Below are positions 16,390-26,539 of a stretch of 64,000 nt of DNA, piece after piece. The notes under the pieces were generated by a model. That model did not search any database, had not been told where the DNA came from, and saw only the letters and a program-made list of their open reading frames with translations. The position numbers and the translations under genes were made by a program. The stretch is from contig NZ_FOOK01000014.1 in NCBI RefSeq assembly GCF_900113175.1, positions 1 to 64,000 of the forward strand. Direction: 5' to 3'. Origin of the DNA: Planifilum fulgidum. Lineage in GTDB: Bacteria > Bacillota > Bacilli > Thermoactinomycetales > DSM-44946. How positions within the stretch are numbered: the first letter of the stretch is position 1; every line of letters begins with the position of its first letter.

Positions 16390-16467
16390 AACGGGGAAAG
16401 AGCCCCTGTTTTCAGACTTCGAACTCATGGATGGGTTGCATCGCATTTCATCGATCGAGGTGTTCTC

Positions 16468-17487
16468 ATGCCGGAAGAAGCATTGTTGGAGATTTCGCAG
16501 CTAAAATTGCACTTTTTCACCGATAAGGGAGTGGTCAAGGCCGTTGACGGCGTGGACCTCACCGTCAAGGAGGGCGAGGTGGTGGGTCTCGTCGGGGAGT
16601 CGGGATGCGGCAAGAGCGTCACCTCCCTGGCGGTGATGGGATTGGTGGAAGCGCCGGGGAAGATCGTCGGCGGGTCGATCCGCTTCGGCGGAAGGGACCT
16701 GACCAAGTTGTCCCATAAGGAGATGCGGCAGATCCGGGGCAACGAAATCGCCATGATCTTTCAGGAGCCGATGACCTCCCTCAACCCGGTCTTCACCATC
16801 GGCAATCAGATGGTGGAAGCGGTTCGCCTCCATCGGGACGTCTCCAAGCGGCAGGCCCGGGAGATGGCCCTGGAGATGCTGAAGAAGGTGGGCATTTCCC
16901 GGGAGGGGATTCTGGACGAGTATCCCCACCAGCTGTCCGGGGGGATGCGGCAGCGCGTCATGATCGCCATGGCCATGGTTTGCCGGCCGCGCCTTTTGAT
17001 CGCCGATGAGCCGACCACGGCTCTGGACGTGACCATCCAGGCGCAGATCCTCGACCTGATGCGCAGCCTCAACCGGGAGTTCGGCACGGCCATCCTGCTC
17101 ATCACCCACGACATGGGCGTTGTCGCCGAAATGTGCGATCGGGTGGTGGTGATGTACGCCGGTCAGGTGGTGGAGGAAGCCGATGTCCGGCGCATCTTTC
17201 GCGCCACGCAGCATCCCTACACCTCGGGGTTGCTCCGCTCGATTCCCAAGCTGGATGAGCGGCGAAAGCGGCTGTATTCCATTCCCGGCAACGTGCCGAG
17301 CCCCCGCAAGATGCCGGCGGGCTGCCGGTTTGCCCCCCGCTGCGACCGGGTGATGGAGATCTGCCGCGAAGCGGAGCCGGAATTGTTCACCGTCGAACCG
17401 GGCCACCTGAGCCGGTGCTGGCTTCACGTCCGCGGGGAGGAGGTGACCGGCGGTGGAGGCTCCCAAGACCCTGCTCACCGTCCGTAA
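16468..17487 (+). CDS. oligopeptide/dipeptide ABC transporter ATPase, OppD/DppD type
   Basis: A 339-residue ATPase subunit. It has Walker [25 protein letters not shown] after the Q-loop, signature LSGGMRQR, Walker [13 protein letters not shown] and the switch His in ITHDMGVV. The C-terminal oligopeptide-transporter domain has the cysteine pattern [14 protein letters not shown] and a later Cys in SRCW, probably a 4Fe-4S site as in this family. The ATG has GAGGTG upstream. It is first in the order D, F, A, B, C; the second ATPase gene overlaps its end by 35 bases. Confidence 0.93.
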   Translation: MPEEALLEISQLKLHFFTDKGVVKAVDGVDLTVKEGEVVGLVGESGCGKSVTSLAVMGLVEAPGKIVGGSIRFGGRDLTKLSHKEMRQIRGNEIAMIFQEPMTSLNPVFTIGNQMVEAVRLHRDVSKRQAREMALEMLKKVGISREGILDEYPHQLSGGMRQRVMIAMAMVCRPRLLIADEPTTALDVTIQAQILDLMRSLNREFGTAILLITHDMGVVAEMCDRVVVMYAGQVVEEADVRRIFRATQHPYTSGLLRSIPKLDERRKRLYSIPGNVPSPRKMPAGCRFAPRCDRVMEICREAEPELFTVEPGHLSRCWLHVRGEEVTGGGGSQDPAHRP

Positions 17488-18430
17488 TCTGAAAAAATAT
17501 TTTCCGATCCGAAGCGGCGTGTTCATGCGGACCACCGGATACGTCCGGGCGGTGGACGATGTTTCCTTCTCCGTCCGGGAGGGGGAGACCCTCGGCCTGG
17601 TGGGGGAAAGCGGTTGCGGGAAATCGACGACCGGCCGGATGGTGCTCCGCCTGATCGAGCCGACGGAGGGCGAGGTGGAGTTTGACGGCGTCTCCCTGAC
17701 GAAGCTGTCTTCCGAGGAGATGCGGAAGCTCCGGCGGGACATGCAGATGGTGTTCCAGGATCCCTTCGCCTCCCTCAACCCGCGGATGACCGTGGGCGAC
17801 ATTTTGGAGGAACCGCTGATCGTCCACGGCATCGGGACGCCCAAGGAGAGGAAGGAGCAGGTGCGCGAACTGCTCCGCCTGGTCGGTCTGGACGCGGAGC
17901 ACGCAGAGCGGTACCCGCACCAGTTCAGCGGCGGCCAGCGGCAGCGGATCGGCATCGCCCGGGCGGTGGCCCTGAGGCCCCGGCTGATCGTGGCCGACGA
18001 GCCCGTTTCCGCCCTGGACGTTTCCATCCAGTCCCAGGTGCTCAACCTGCTGGAGGATCTGCAGGAGCAATTCGGACTCACCTATCTGTTCATCGCCCAC
18101 GATCTGAGCGTCGTCCGCCACATCAGCGACCGGGTCGGGGTGATGTACCTGGGGCGGTTGGTGGAGCTGGCCGACCGGGATGAGCTGTATGAGCATCCCC
18201 TTCACCCCTACACCCAGGCCCTCCTCTCCGCCGTGCCCGTACCGGATCCGGATGCGAAGCGGGAGCGGATCATCCTCCAGGGGGATGTGCCGAGTCCGGC
18301 CGACCCGCCCAGGGGATGCGCCTTCCATCCCCGCTGTCCCCACGTGATGGACATCTGCCGGGAGGCGCGTCCGGAGTTCCGCGACCGGGGAAGCGGCCAT
18401 TTTGTGGCCTGCCATCTGGTCGACAAGTGA
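17453..18430 (+). CDS. oligopeptide/dipeptide ABC transporter ATPase, OppF/DppF type
   Basis: A 325-residue second ATPase of the importer. It has Walker [27 protein letters not shown], signature [14 protein letters not shown], Walker [17 protein letters not shown], His in IAHDLSVV and the family C-terminal cysteine cluster ([14 protein letters not shown]). The GTG start at 17453 has GGGGAGGAGG upstream and lies inside the end of the oppD-like gene, so the two ATPases are translationally coupled and form a heterodimer. Confidence 0.93.
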   Translation: MEAPKTLLTVRNLKKYFPIRSGVFMRTTGYVRAVDDVSFSVREGETLGLVGESGCGKSTTGRMVLRLIEPTEGEVEFDGVSLTKLSSEEMRKLRRDMQMVFQDPFASLNPRMTVGDILEEPLIVHGIGTPKERKEQVRELLRLVGLDAEHAERYPHQFSGGQRQRIGIARAVALRPRLIVADEPVSALDVSIQSQVLNLLEDLQEQFGLTYLFIAHDLSVVRHISDRVGVMYLGRLVELADRDELYEHPLHPYTQALLSAVPVPDPDAKRERIILQGDVPSPADPPRGCAFHPRCPHVMDICREARPEFRDRGSGHFVACHLVDK

Positions 18431-18535
18431 GCGGGAACTCCGCTCCGACGGGAAGGAGGTGTCCGCCTGGAGGAGGAGATGGAGGACATAGAAAAACGAA
18501 AAAAAAAGGCACAGATTCAAGGGGGTTGACAATCA

Positions 18536-20155
18536 ATGAAATTCCGGAAATCATGGCTTCTCGCCTTGTCGCTTCTGCTCGCCCTTTCCGCCGTGCTGGC
18601 GGGCTGCGGCTCGTCGGGGGACAGCGGCGGATCCCAGGGGGAAAAGACCCTGATTTACGGCCGCGGCGCCGATTCCAAGTCGCTGGATCCCATCCAGGTG
18701 ACCGACGGGGAATCCCTGAAGGTGACCAAAAACATCTTCGACACGCTGGTGGATTATGCCGATGACAACACCGAGGTGGTTCCCGGCCTGGCGGAGCGGT
18801 GGGAGTCCTCCAAGGACGGGAAAACCTGGACCTTCTACCTGCGCAAGGGCGTGAAGTTCCACGACGGAACGGATTTCAACGCCGAAGCGGTCGTCTACAA
18901 CTTCGAACGGTGGATGGATAAAAACCATCCCGAGCACAAGGGCGGCGAATTCCCCTATTACGGATACATGTTCGGCGGTTACAAGGGGGACAAGGGCCAT
19001 GTGATCAAGAGCGTCACCGCCGTGGACGAGTACACGGTGAAATTTGAGCTCAACTATCCGCAGGCGCCGTTTTTGAACAACTTGGCCATGCCGCCCTTCG
19101 GGATCGCTTCGCCGACGGCGGTCAAAAAGGATCCGGAAGGGTTCGGCCAGAAGCCGGTGGGCACCGGTCCCTTCAAACTGGAAAGCTGGAAGAAGAACGA
19201 CACCATCACCCTGGTCAAAAACGAGGACTACTGGCAGGAAGGACTGCCCAAGCTGGATAAGCTGATCTACCGCTCGATCCCGGACAATGCGGCCCGTTTC
19301 AGCGCCCTCCAGGCGGGGGACGTCGACATCATGGACGGGCTGAATCCCAGCGATGTGAAGCTGGTGAAGCAGAACCAGAACCTTCAGCTGTTTGAGCGTC
19401 CGGGGATGAACGTGGCTTATCTGGCCTTCAACACCGAGAAGAAGCCCTTCGACAATCCCAAGGTGCGGCAGGCCCTGAACCACGCGGTCAACAAAGAAGG
19501 GATCATCAAGAGCTTTTACGCCGACTTGGCCAAGCCCGCCAAAAACCCGATGCCCGATGTGCTTTGGGGATACAACGACAAAATCAAGGATTACGAGTTT
19601 GACCTGGACAAAGCCAAAAAACTTCTGAAGGAAGCGGGTTACCCCGACGGCTTCAAGGTCGATTTCTGGGCGCCGACGGATCCCCGTCCCTACATGCCCG
19701 ACGGCAAGAAAATCGCCGAGTTCATCCAGGCGGATCTCGCCAAGATCGGGGTGAAGGCGGAGATCGTCTCCTACGACTGGCAAACCTATCTGGAACGCAC
19801 CGGCAAGGGTGAACACTCCATGGCCCTGCTGGGTTGGATCGGGGACAACGGCGACCCGGACAACTTCCTGTACGTGCTTTTGGACAAGGACAATGCCAAG
19901 GGCCCGGATGCCGGAAACATCGCCTTCTACAAGAACGACAAATTGCACGACATCTTGATCAAGGCCCAGCAGGTTTCCGATCAGGCGGAACGGACGAAGC
20001 TCTACGAACAGGCACAGGAAATCATCAAAAAGGACGCACCCTGGGTTCCGTTGGTTCACGTGACCGAACCGATGGTTGCCTGGTCTCACGTCAAGGGATA
20101 CGTCCCTCATCCCACGGGATCGGACAAGATGCTCAAGGTGGATATCGAGAAGTGA
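18536..20155 (+). CDS. oligopeptide-binding lipoprotein (family 5 extracellular solute-binding protein)
   Basis: A 539-residue lipoprotein with signal peptide and lipobox LAGC, then a family 5 solute-binding fold: KSLDPIQVTDGESLKVTKNI at the N-terminus, LAERWESSKDGKTWTFYLRKGVKFHDG, and the C-terminal WIGDNGDPDNFL. It captures peptides outside the cell and hands them to the permeases encoded downstream. An AAGGGGG site lies slightly far (about 12 bases) from the ATG. The dense DPDN-type motif is typical of DppA-like dipeptide or nickel-binding members; the precise ligand is unknown. Confidence 0.92.
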   Translation: MKFRKSWLLALSLLLALSAVLAGCGSSGDSGGSQGEKTLIYGRGADSKSLDPIQVTDGESLKVTKNIFDTLVDYADDNTEVVPGLAERWESSKDGKTWTFYLRKGVKFHDGTDFNAEAVVYNFERWMDKNHPEHKGGEFPYYGYMFGGYKGDKGHVIKSVTAVDEYTVKFELNYPQAPFLNNLAMPPFGIASPTAVKKDPEGFGQKPVGTGPFKLESWKKNDTITLVKNEDYWQEGLPKLDKLIYRSIPDNAARFSALQAGDVDIMDGLNPSDVKLVKQNQNLQLFERPGMNVAYLAFNTEKKPFDNPKVRQALNHAVNKEGIIKSFYADLAKPAKNPMPDVLWGYNDKIKDYEFDLDKAKKLLKEAGYPDGFKVDFWAPTDPRPYMPDGKKIAEFIQADLAKIGVKAEIVSYDWQTYLERTGKGEHSMALLGWIGDNGDPDNFLYVLLDKDNAKGPDAGNIAFYKNDKLHDILIKAQQVSDQAERTKLYEQAQEIIKKDAPWVPLVHVTEPMVAWSHVKGYVPHPTGSDKMLKVDIEK

Positions 20156-20221
20156 TTTGAGATCCGGGGAAGCGTCTCATGGCGAGATGCTTCCCCCTTT
20201 TTTCCGGATGCCGCAGGAAAG

Positions 20222-21247
20222 GTGGGTGAAAGGACGTTGCTCGCATATACCCTTCGCCGGCTGTTGATGCTGATTCCCGTCCTCATCGGCATGTCCATCA
20301 TCACGTTTTCCATCGTTCACGCGATTCCCGGGGATCCGGCGCGGGCGATTCTCGGGGACAAGGCGTCGCCGGAGCAAGTGGCGCAGATCCGGGAAAGCCT
20401 CGGTCTGGACCGCCCCTGGTACATTCAGTACTTTTACTATCTCGGGGATCTGCTCCGGGGGGATTTGGGAACCTCCTTCATCACCCGGGCCCCCATCGCC
20501 GAGGAAATCGTCCCCTTTTTGGCCGCCACGATGGAGCTGACCGCGGTCAGCATGCTGATCGCCGTCTTTTTCGGCGTCAACCTGGGGATTATCTCGGCTT
20601 GGCGACAGAACTCCTGGTTTGATTACACGGCCATGCTGATCGCCCTGATCGGCATTTCCATGCCCGTCTTCTGGCTGGGCCTGATGGAACAGTGGGTCTT
20701 CGCCCAACAGCTGGGGTGGCTGCCCTCCACCGGCCGGTTGGATCCGCGCTTGTCGCTGGAGCCCATCACCCAGTTTTACGTGCTGGATGCGCTGCTTCAG
20801 GGAAACTGGCAAGCCCTCGGGGACGTGATCAGCCATCTGGTCCTGCCCGCGGCGGCCCTGGCCACCATCCCGATGGCCATCATCGCCCGGATCACCCGTT
20901 CCAGCATGCTGGAGGTGATGCGGTCGGATTACATCCGGACCGCCCGGGCCAAGGGGGCGAGCGAATTTTGGGTGGTTTACAAGCATGCCCTGAAGAACGC
21001 GCTGATTCCGGTGATTACGGTCATCGGTTTGCAGTCGGGGATGCTGTTGGGCGGAGCGGTGCTGACGGAGACCATCTTCGGGTGGCCGGGGGTGGGCCGT
21101 TACCTGTATGACGCCATCAACTCCCGGGATTACCCCGTCATCCAGTCGGGGATTCTGGTGGTCGCCACCATCTTCGTCCTGATCAACCTGATCGTCGATC
21201 TCCTGTACGCCTATCTGAATCCGCGGATCCAGTACGGAAAGGAGTGA
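20222..21247 (+). CDS. peptide ABC transporter permease, OppB/DppB type
   Basis: A 341-residue membrane protein with six helices. The family start YTLRRLLMLIPVLIGMSIITF is followed by the N-terminal extracellular region GDPARAILGDKASPEQ, the EAA loop DYIRTARAKGASEFWVVYKH and the final LLYAYLNPRIQYG. The start is uncertain: GTG 20222 or TTG 20237, both with only moderate AGGAAAGG/GAAAGGA sites. It forms the transmembrane channel with the DppC-like protein encoded next, five bases after its stop. Confidence 0.92.
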   Translation: MGERTLLAYTLRRLLMLIPVLIGMSIITFSIVHAIPGDPARAILGDKASPEQVAQIRESLGLDRPWYIQYFYYLGDLLRGDLGTSFITRAPIAEEIVPFLAATMELTAVSMLIAVFFGVNLGIISAWRQNSWFDYTAMLIALIGISMPVFWLGLMEQWVFAQQLGWLPSTGRLDPRLSLEPITQFYVLDALLQGNWQALGDVISHLVLPAAALATIPMAIIARITRSSMLEVMRSDYIRTARAKGASEFWVVYKHALKNALIPVITVIGLQSGMLLGGAVLTETIFGWPGVGRYLYDAINSRDYPVIQSGILVVATIFVLINLIVDLLYAYLNPRIQYGKE

Positions 21248-21252
21248 ACCCC

Positions 21253-22155
21253 ATGGCCATGAACCAACCGATGCCCCAGCCTTCCGAGCCCCTGATGAAG
21301 CAGGATGCAGTCCTGGAGGAATCGAGGCTCCGGGATGTGCTCCGATCCCTTCTCCGTCACCGGTCCGCGGTGATCGGCGGTGCGATCGTCCTCTTTTTTC
21401 TGCTGGTCGCCCTGCTCGCCGATTTTATCGCCCCATACGACTACGCGGAGCGGAGCGAGGATCTGCTCCAGCCCCCCTCCGCCGAGCACTGGTTCGGCAC
21501 CGATGAGATGGGGCGCGACATTTTCAGCCGCGTCTTGTACGGCTCCCGGATCTCCCTCCGGGTCGGCTTTTTCGCCATCGCCGGGTCGATCGTCATCGGC
21601 TCCTTCCTCGGCCTGATCGCCGGGTTCTACGGAGGGTGGAGGGATGTGGTCATCTCCCGTCTCTTCGACATCCTGCTGGCCTTTCCCAGCATTCTCTTGG
21701 CCATCGCCATCGTCGCCATGCTGGGTCCGGGGCTCAACAACGCCCTGCTCGCCATCGCCATTATCAACATTCCCACCTTCGGGAGGCTGATGCGGTCCCA
21801 GGTCCTCAGCGTGAAGCAGGAGGATTTCGTCCTGGCGGCCCGGGCGATGGGGATGACCAACCGGCGCATCCTCTTCCGCCACATTCTGCCCAACTCCTGG
21901 ACGCCGATCATGGTCCAGGGAACCCTCGGTTTCGCCACGGCGGTGATCGAAGCGGCGGCCCTCGGTTTCCTGGGGCTGGGTGCCCAGCCGCCCCAGCCGG
22001 AATGGGGAACGATGCTGGCCGACGCCCGGGGATTCATCCAACTGGCTCCCTGGACGATGGTTTTTCCCGGGCTGGCCATCATGCTGACCGTCCTCGGCTT
22101 CAACCTGCTGGGTGACGGGCTGCGCGACGTGCTGGACCCGAGGATGAAACGCTGA
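21253..22155 (+). CDS. peptide ABC transporter permease, OppC/DppC type
   Basis: A 300-residue permease with an N-terminal cytoplasmic stretch, one helix, a large external loop containing AEHWFGTDEMGRDIFSRVLYG (the family signature) and then five more helices. The EAA motif is EDFVLAARAMGMTNRRILFRH, and the C-terminus LLGDGLRDVLDPRMKR is characteristic. ATG 21253 is preferred because AAGGAG lies 9 bases upstream; a GTG at 21244 is too close to that site. It is the last gene of the first opp operon, followed by a terminator. Confidence 0.93.
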   Translation: MAMNQPMPQPSEPLMKQDAVLEESRLRDVLRSLLRHRSAVIGGAIVLFFLLVALLADFIAPYDYAERSEDLLQPPSAEHWFGTDEMGRDIFSRVLYGSRISLRVGFFAIAGSIVIGSFLGLIAGFYGGWRDVVISRLFDILLAFPSILLAIAIVAMLGPGLNNALLAIAIINIPTFGRLMRSQVLSVKQEDFVLAARAMGMTNRRILFRHILPNSWTPIMVQGTLGFATAVIEAAALGFLGLGAQPPQPEWGTMLADARGFIQLAPWTMVFPGLAIMLTVLGFNLLGDGLRDVLDPRMKR

Positions 22156-22239
22156 CCGGTCGAGGTTTTCCCGTCGGCAGGCCGATCGGAGCGGGGAAAG
22201 ACGCATTTTCCTCCCCTTGCGGCGGGCGGCGGAAAGGAC

Positions 22240-22279
22240 AAAAGCCCGGGTTTCAAGGGAAAGCCCGGGCTTTTTCTCT
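22240..22279 (+). terminator. terminator of the first opp operon
   Basis: AAAAGCCCGGG pairs with CCCGGGCTTTT over 11 bases with a 13-nt loop, followed by T residues. On the opposite strand it overlaps the last codons of the DUF4328 gene. Confidence 0.85.
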
Positions 22280-22930
22280 GATTTGCCTTTCCAGCAATGC
22301 TCGTTTTTTCGCCAGCCGCCGATCGATCGCCCGCACCAGAAGAAAGGCGGCAAGGCAGAGAAGGATGCCGGCGATGCTGCTCAGAAACATGAAACGAGCC
22401 GATTCCCCCGGATCCATGGGAACGAAAGCCGATACCCCGGCGAGTAAATGGTTGAGGAGCCACAAGCCCCACCAACCTTTGAGCAAAGGGGAACCCGTCC
22501 GGCCCTTTCCTTCCTCGGGCCGGGAAGGATCTGCGTCGGGGTCGATTTCCTTCCACATTTCCTTCATCACTTGGTAAGGTCGAAACAAATTCATGATCGG
22601 TACGAAATACCAGCTGACAGCCCAGCCGGGAGAGAAGCGGAGGTTCCGGTCGGAAAGGGCGCTCAAATGACGGTAAGACCGATAAGTCCACAGGAGAAAG
22701 AAGATGGCGGTAATGAAAAAGGAACCCAACTGGGCCAGAATCACAAACCTTTCAAAATCCCGGGCGGAATGGGGGAGATGCCAGTAGAGTTCGGGCATCG
22801 CGGAGTACTGGCGATAGGCCCACAGATGGACGTAAAGGCCCGCAAACAACAGGAGGACATGGATGACGAGCAAAATGTTGACGGCTTGGGCCAGCCTCCG
22901 GGTGTTTTTGTAGAGGTCCACTTTTTCCAT
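22253..22930 (-). CDS. DUF4328 family membrane protein
   Basis: A roughly 225-residue protein with about six hydrophobic segments. The family hallmark is the stretch NLRFSPGWAVSWYFVPIMNL followed by FRPYQVMKEMWKEIDP, which identifies DUF4328. The function of the family is unknown. The start is uncertain: ATG 22930, GTG 22921 (better spaced from GGAAAGG) or an upstream ATG at 22978 without a binding site. It stands alone between the opp terminator and the ubiD-like gene. Confidence 0.82.
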   Translation of the reverse strand: MEKVDLYKNTRRLAQAVNILLVIHVLLLFAGLYVHLWAYRQYSAMPELYWHLPHSARDFERFVILAQLGSFFITAIFFLLWTYRSYRHLSALSDRNLRFSPGWAVSWYFVPIMNLFRPYQVMKEMWKEIDPDADPSRPEEGKGRTGSPLLKGWWGLWLLNHLLAGVSAFVPMDPGESARFMFLSSIAGILLCLAAFLLVRAIDRRLAKKRALLERQIREKARAFP

Positions 22931-23143
22931 CCTTTCCGAGACAATGATGGAGCCCAAACGACTGTGGCCCGGTTCCATATTAGAATCGGGCCACAGGCTA
23001 CCAATCGATCAGGAGGGAGGCGATTTTCCGTCTCGGCTCCACGCGGTGGCGAGTCGCCCGACGAAAAATCGCCTCCTGACTCCCGGGTTTTGAGTTTGTC
23101 AGCCGTTTTCAGGTCCGGTTCCATAGTAGGGCCTTGGCGCCTT

Positions 23144-24901
23144 TCACCCGAAATACTCTTTCCACCGCCGGTCCACCAGGGCCTTCACCTCGGGATCGGG
23201 TTCCAGCTCCTCCGGATACCCCGGCTTCATCCGGGCGTCGACCAGGATGGGCAACCGGTAGCGCAGGTGGTGGCGGACCGGTTCGCTCCGGGCGTAAATG
23301 TCGTGAGCGGGATCGAAGCGGGTGAAAACCGTCCACAAGAAGGGCGTCTGTCCCGCCGCCGCCCCGATGTCGTCCACCAGAAAGACGAAGGGCCACTCGG
23401 CGAGGTCCTCCCCGTGCCGCTGGACGAGCCGGGCGGGCAGCTCCGGATCCTTCTCGAAGGATTCCCCTTCCAGGACCAGCGCCCCGCGGCAATAGGGGGC
23501 GATTTTCCGGATGCCGGGAAGTTCGGGCCCCCGGTAAGTCTCCGGAAGCCGGCGGACCGGATCTCCGGTGCCGATCAGAACCGCCTTGCTCCCGTGATTG
23601 AAGCGGCGGCCGGTGTAATCCAGGGTGTCCATCGATGTGTTGGCGAAGACAAACAGGTCCGTCTCCGGATGGAAACGCTCCAATACCAGTTCGAACAATC
23701 CTTTGAAATCGCTCAGATCGGCGGGCCGGTCCGTCAGGATCAGGAACTTGGTCAGGGTGAGCTGACCTTCCCCGAGGATGCGGAAGGCGTTGGCCAGGGC
23801 TTCCCGGCTGTAGCTCTCCCGGACCACCGCCGCGGCGAGGGGGTGGAAGCCGGTTTCCGCATAGGTCCACAGGTCCTTCACCCCCGGCATGGCCATCGGA
23901 AAGGCGGGGGAGAGGAGGCGCTGCAAAAACTCTCCCAAATAGTAATCCTCCTGTTTCGGCTTGCCGACGACGGTGGCCGGATAGATGGCGTCTTTCCGGT
24001 GATGGACCTGCTTGACGTGGAAGACCGGGAAATCGTGGGCCAGGGAGTAATAGCCGTAATGGTCGCCGAAGGGACCCTCCTTCCGCCGCTCATGGGGAGG
24101 CACTTCGCCGGACAGGACGAATTCGGCCTCGGCGACGATGGGGTATCCCCCGCCCTCCGGCCGGACGACGGGCAGCTTTTTCCCCAGGATGAGAGAGGCG
24201 AGCAAAAGCTCGGGCAGAAACTCGGGCACCGGTGCGATGGCCGCGGCGATCAGCGCCGGCGGCCCCCCCAAAAACACCCGCACCGGCAGGGGGCGGCCCC
24301 TCTTTTCCGCCTCGTGGTAATGGAAACCGCCCCCCTTGTGGATCTGCCAGTGCATCCCCGTGGTTTGGTCGTCAAAGATTTGCATCCGGTACATTCCCAG
24401 GTTGTGCCGCCCCGTCTCGGGATGCTCCGTGTAGACGAGGGGCAGGGTGATGAAGGGGCCCCCGTCCTTCTGCCAGGAGGTGATGACGGGCAGCCGGGAC
24501 AAGCGGGGCGGGGATTGGACGCACTCCAGCACGGGCGCCCGGCCGGGAGGGACGGCTTTGGTGCCGATCCGGAGCAGTTCCGCGATCCAGCCGCGTTCCT
24601 TCCAGAGGAGGCCCGGTCTGGGCGGCAGCAGTTCATGGATCAGATCGACGGTTTTTTTCATCAGTTGTTCCGGGCGCGGTCCGAAGGCCAAATCCACCCG
24701 GCGGGCGGTGCCGAACAGATTGGTGACAACGGGAAAGTCGCTTCCCTTGACCCGGGTGAAGAGAAGGGCAGGGCCTTCCTCCGCAATCACCCGGCGGTGG
24801 ATTTCCGCCAGTTCCAAATGGGGATCGACGGGCGCGTCGATTTCCACCAGGTCGTTTTCTGCGCGCAATTGATCGAGAAAGGATCGCAAATGGGGGTGCA
24901 T
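23144..24901 (-). CDS. UbiD-family prenyl-FMN-dependent decarboxylase
   Basis: A 585-residue decarboxylase. UbiD features include YRMQIFDDQTTGMHWQIHKG, the flavin/metal region VFLGGPPALIAAAIAPV, EGPFGDHYGYYSLAHDFP and the C-terminal TRFDPAHDIYARSE. UbiD enzymes need prenylated FMN from a UbiX-type prenyltransferase, which is not in this window. In futalosine-pathway bacteria a UbiD-like protein (MqnL) decarboxylates dihydroxynaphthoate precursors; since mqnE is at 62.8 kb, that role is a good candidate, but a phenolic-acid decarboxylase is possible. AGGAGAG precedes the ATG. Confidence 0.87.
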   Translation of the reverse strand: MHPHLRSFLDQLRAENDLVEIDAPVDPHLELAEIHRRVIAEEGPALLFTRVKGSDFPVVTNLFGTARRVDLAFGPRPEQLMKKTVDLIHELLPPRPGLLWKERGWIAELLRIGTKAVPPGRAPVLECVQSPPRLSRLPVITSWQKDGGPFITLPLVYTEHPETGRHNLGMYRMQIFDDQTTGMHWQIHKGGGFHYHEAEKRGRPLPVRVFLGGPPALIAAAIAPVPEFLPELLLASLILGKKLPVVRPEGGGYPIVAEAEFVLSGEVPPHERRKEGPFGDHYGYYSLAHDFPVFHVKQVHHRKDAIYPATVVGKPKQEDYYLGEFLQRLLSPAFPMAMPGVKDLWTYAETGFHPLAAAVVRESYSREALANAFRILGEGQLTLTKFLILTDRPADLSDFKGLFELVLERFHPETDLFVFANTSMDTLDYTGRRFNHGSKAVLIGTGDPVRRLPETYRGPELPGIRKIAPYCRGALVLEGESFEKDPELPARLVQRHGEDLAEWPFVFLVDDIGAAAGQTPFLWTVFTRFDPAHDIYARSEPVRHHLRYRLPILVDARMKPGYPEELEPDPEVKALVDRRWKEYFG

Positions 24902-25450
24902 GGTGTATCTCTCCTGCTCGTCGGATTGATTCGCCTTCCATTATAGCGGTTTTTCCCCCGGCTGTCCGAGTCGGTGGAATATCCGTCACAGAAGAAGGTG
25001 TTTTCAGCAGGTGTCGTGAGTGAGCCTGATATTCCATTCCTTACACTTTATTGATAACGTCATGGATGACGCCGTTTTTTCATGGACTACCTGAAAGGTC
25101 CCGGGGTTTGATTCAACAGGATCGCTTCCTGTTCAAAGGGAGAATCTAAGGGCTCAACGAGGAGGAGCCGGCGTTTACGACGCCTTGTCCGCCAAGCAAT
25201 TGGTCAAAAGGATTTTCGGCGGTTACGTGCTGAGCAAATCGCCGATGGATTAAATGGAATGTTGCGATCGACCGGCGAAATTGAGGGTCTTTAAGCGGAA
25301 CTGATGTACAAGACGAGTCTAAAGGGGGCTGAGTTTCGGGGAAAAGATCATCAGGATTTCACGAGATCCGAAAAAGTGGAGCTTATTATCCAACCGAAAT
25401 GATCCGGGAGGTTTCGTTCTCACTAGAAAAAGAAAAATGGAGGGGTTGAC
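24902..25450. other. intergenic, AT-richer region with decayed sequence
   Basis: This begins with one copy of a 27-nt direct repeat (24942-24968), then turns markedly AT-richer than the flanks. A short frame around 25170-25253 ends with DALSAKQLVKRIFGGYVLSK and looks like the C-terminus of a lost gene, but no start is visible. Nothing else is recognisable. Confidence 0.45.
24942..24968 (+). repeat. 27-nt direct repeat, copy 1
   Basis: It begins TATAGCGGTTTTTC and ends CCCGGCTGTCCG, and matches 26 of 27 bases with 26540-26566. The two copies bracket a lower-GC segment of about 1.57 kb. Confidence 0.75.
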
Positions 25451-25789
25451 ATGAATCGCACGGCGGAATTTATCCTCGGATTGCTTGGTGGGATCGTGGG
25501 ATTGTTTTTTTCGATTGGTTTGACTATCTTAGGCGGATTGCTTACTGATTTTGAGATGATAATGATGGTTATTGGACTGCTTAGTGTGGTCTTCTCGGTA
25601 CTCGGGATTGTGGGATCGATCATTGTAAAGTCTAAACCAAAAAAGGGCGGTATCCTGATGCTGATATCGGCTGTAGGAGGTAGCGTCTGTCTTATCCAGT
25701 TGTTTGCAATGTCCTGGCTGTTCCTGCTGATTGCGGGATTGATGGGAATTTTCCGCAAAGGAAAGACGGAAAAGGCGATCCCGCGTTAA
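25451..25789 (+). CDS. DUF4064 family small membrane protein
   Basis: A 112-residue protein with four hydrophobic helices. The family start NRTAEFILGLLGGIVGLFF and the middle VFSVLGIVGSIIVKSKPKKGGILML match DUF4064, common in Bacilli and of unknown function. TGGAGGGG sits 8 bases before the ATG. Codon use and base composition are more AT-rich than in the neighbouring genes, in line with the other content of this patch. Confidence 0.8.
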   Translation: MNRTAEFILGLLGGIVGLFFSIGLTILGGLLTDFEMIMMVIGLLSVVFSVLGIVGSIIVKSKPKKGGILMLISAVGGSVCLIQLFAMSWLFLLIAGLMGIFRKGKTEKAIPR

Positions 25790-26209
25790 GAATTGAAGTG
25801 TGTCGATTCCGATTTGAAACGGGCGGCGAAACCGGCCGCCTTTAAAAATTTTCTCGGCAAGCTTTCCGAACCGTGAAAGCAAATTTAAAGCATTGGAACA
25901 GGCAAGGGGCCTGATATCGGTCGAAGAGCAGGAGACGGACTTGCTCAGAAGTTCCTGGCGAACCGGATTTTTGTCTTCCTTCAAGCTGAAAGGGTTTCAG
26001 AGGTGAGGGAGGCCTGAATTGAGAAATATCCGGAAAGGAGTTCAAGGGGATGGACTCGGAGCCTCCTGAAGAAATCAAAGAAATGCGCTTGACCGGTTGG
26101 TGGCGGAGGCGATCTTCGGCGTCCAAGTCAGGACAGAAGCAGCGATGTTTTTTTAAATATACTCGGGTGATTGGGAAGGATGCCGAGGAACCAGGGTATT
26201 CGACTTGTG

Positions 26210-26530
26210 GCAATGATAATTTTTGCATCGTGGATAAGGGACAAATTAAAGGGGTATTCCCGCCATATTGAATATGCGATGGAGTCTGCGGAGAAGACGG
26301 GACTATTCCAAAAGTATGTGTTGCGGAAAAAGGACGGCGATAAGTGGTGCATCGGAGTCTTTGACGAAAACGGCCGCTTAATGGAGCTGGTCACCAGTGA
26401 TTCTCCTGCGGGAGCCATCGTCGAAGCGGCGTTGATTTACAACCGCATGCCGAAAGAAGAGAAAACGGCGGGGAAAAAGGGGAGGAAAGTCCGCAAGCGC
26501 AGGATCTACAGGCCGAAGCGGATTCTCCGA
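26210..26530 (+). pseudogene. hypothetical protein, probably incomplete
   Basis: The frame contains a natural-looking stretch: GYSRHIEYAMESAEKTGLFQ, then LRKKDGDKWCIGVFDENGRL and SPAGAIVEAALIYNR, ending in a Lys/Arg-rich segment. It has no clear ribosome binding site (candidate starts 26171, 26210, 26279) and the frame stays open into the next gene to 26863 with unnatural composition, so the true 3' end seems lost. The end given is approximate. I do not recognise the family. Confidence 0.4.
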
Positions 26531-26539
26531 ATCTTCGCC

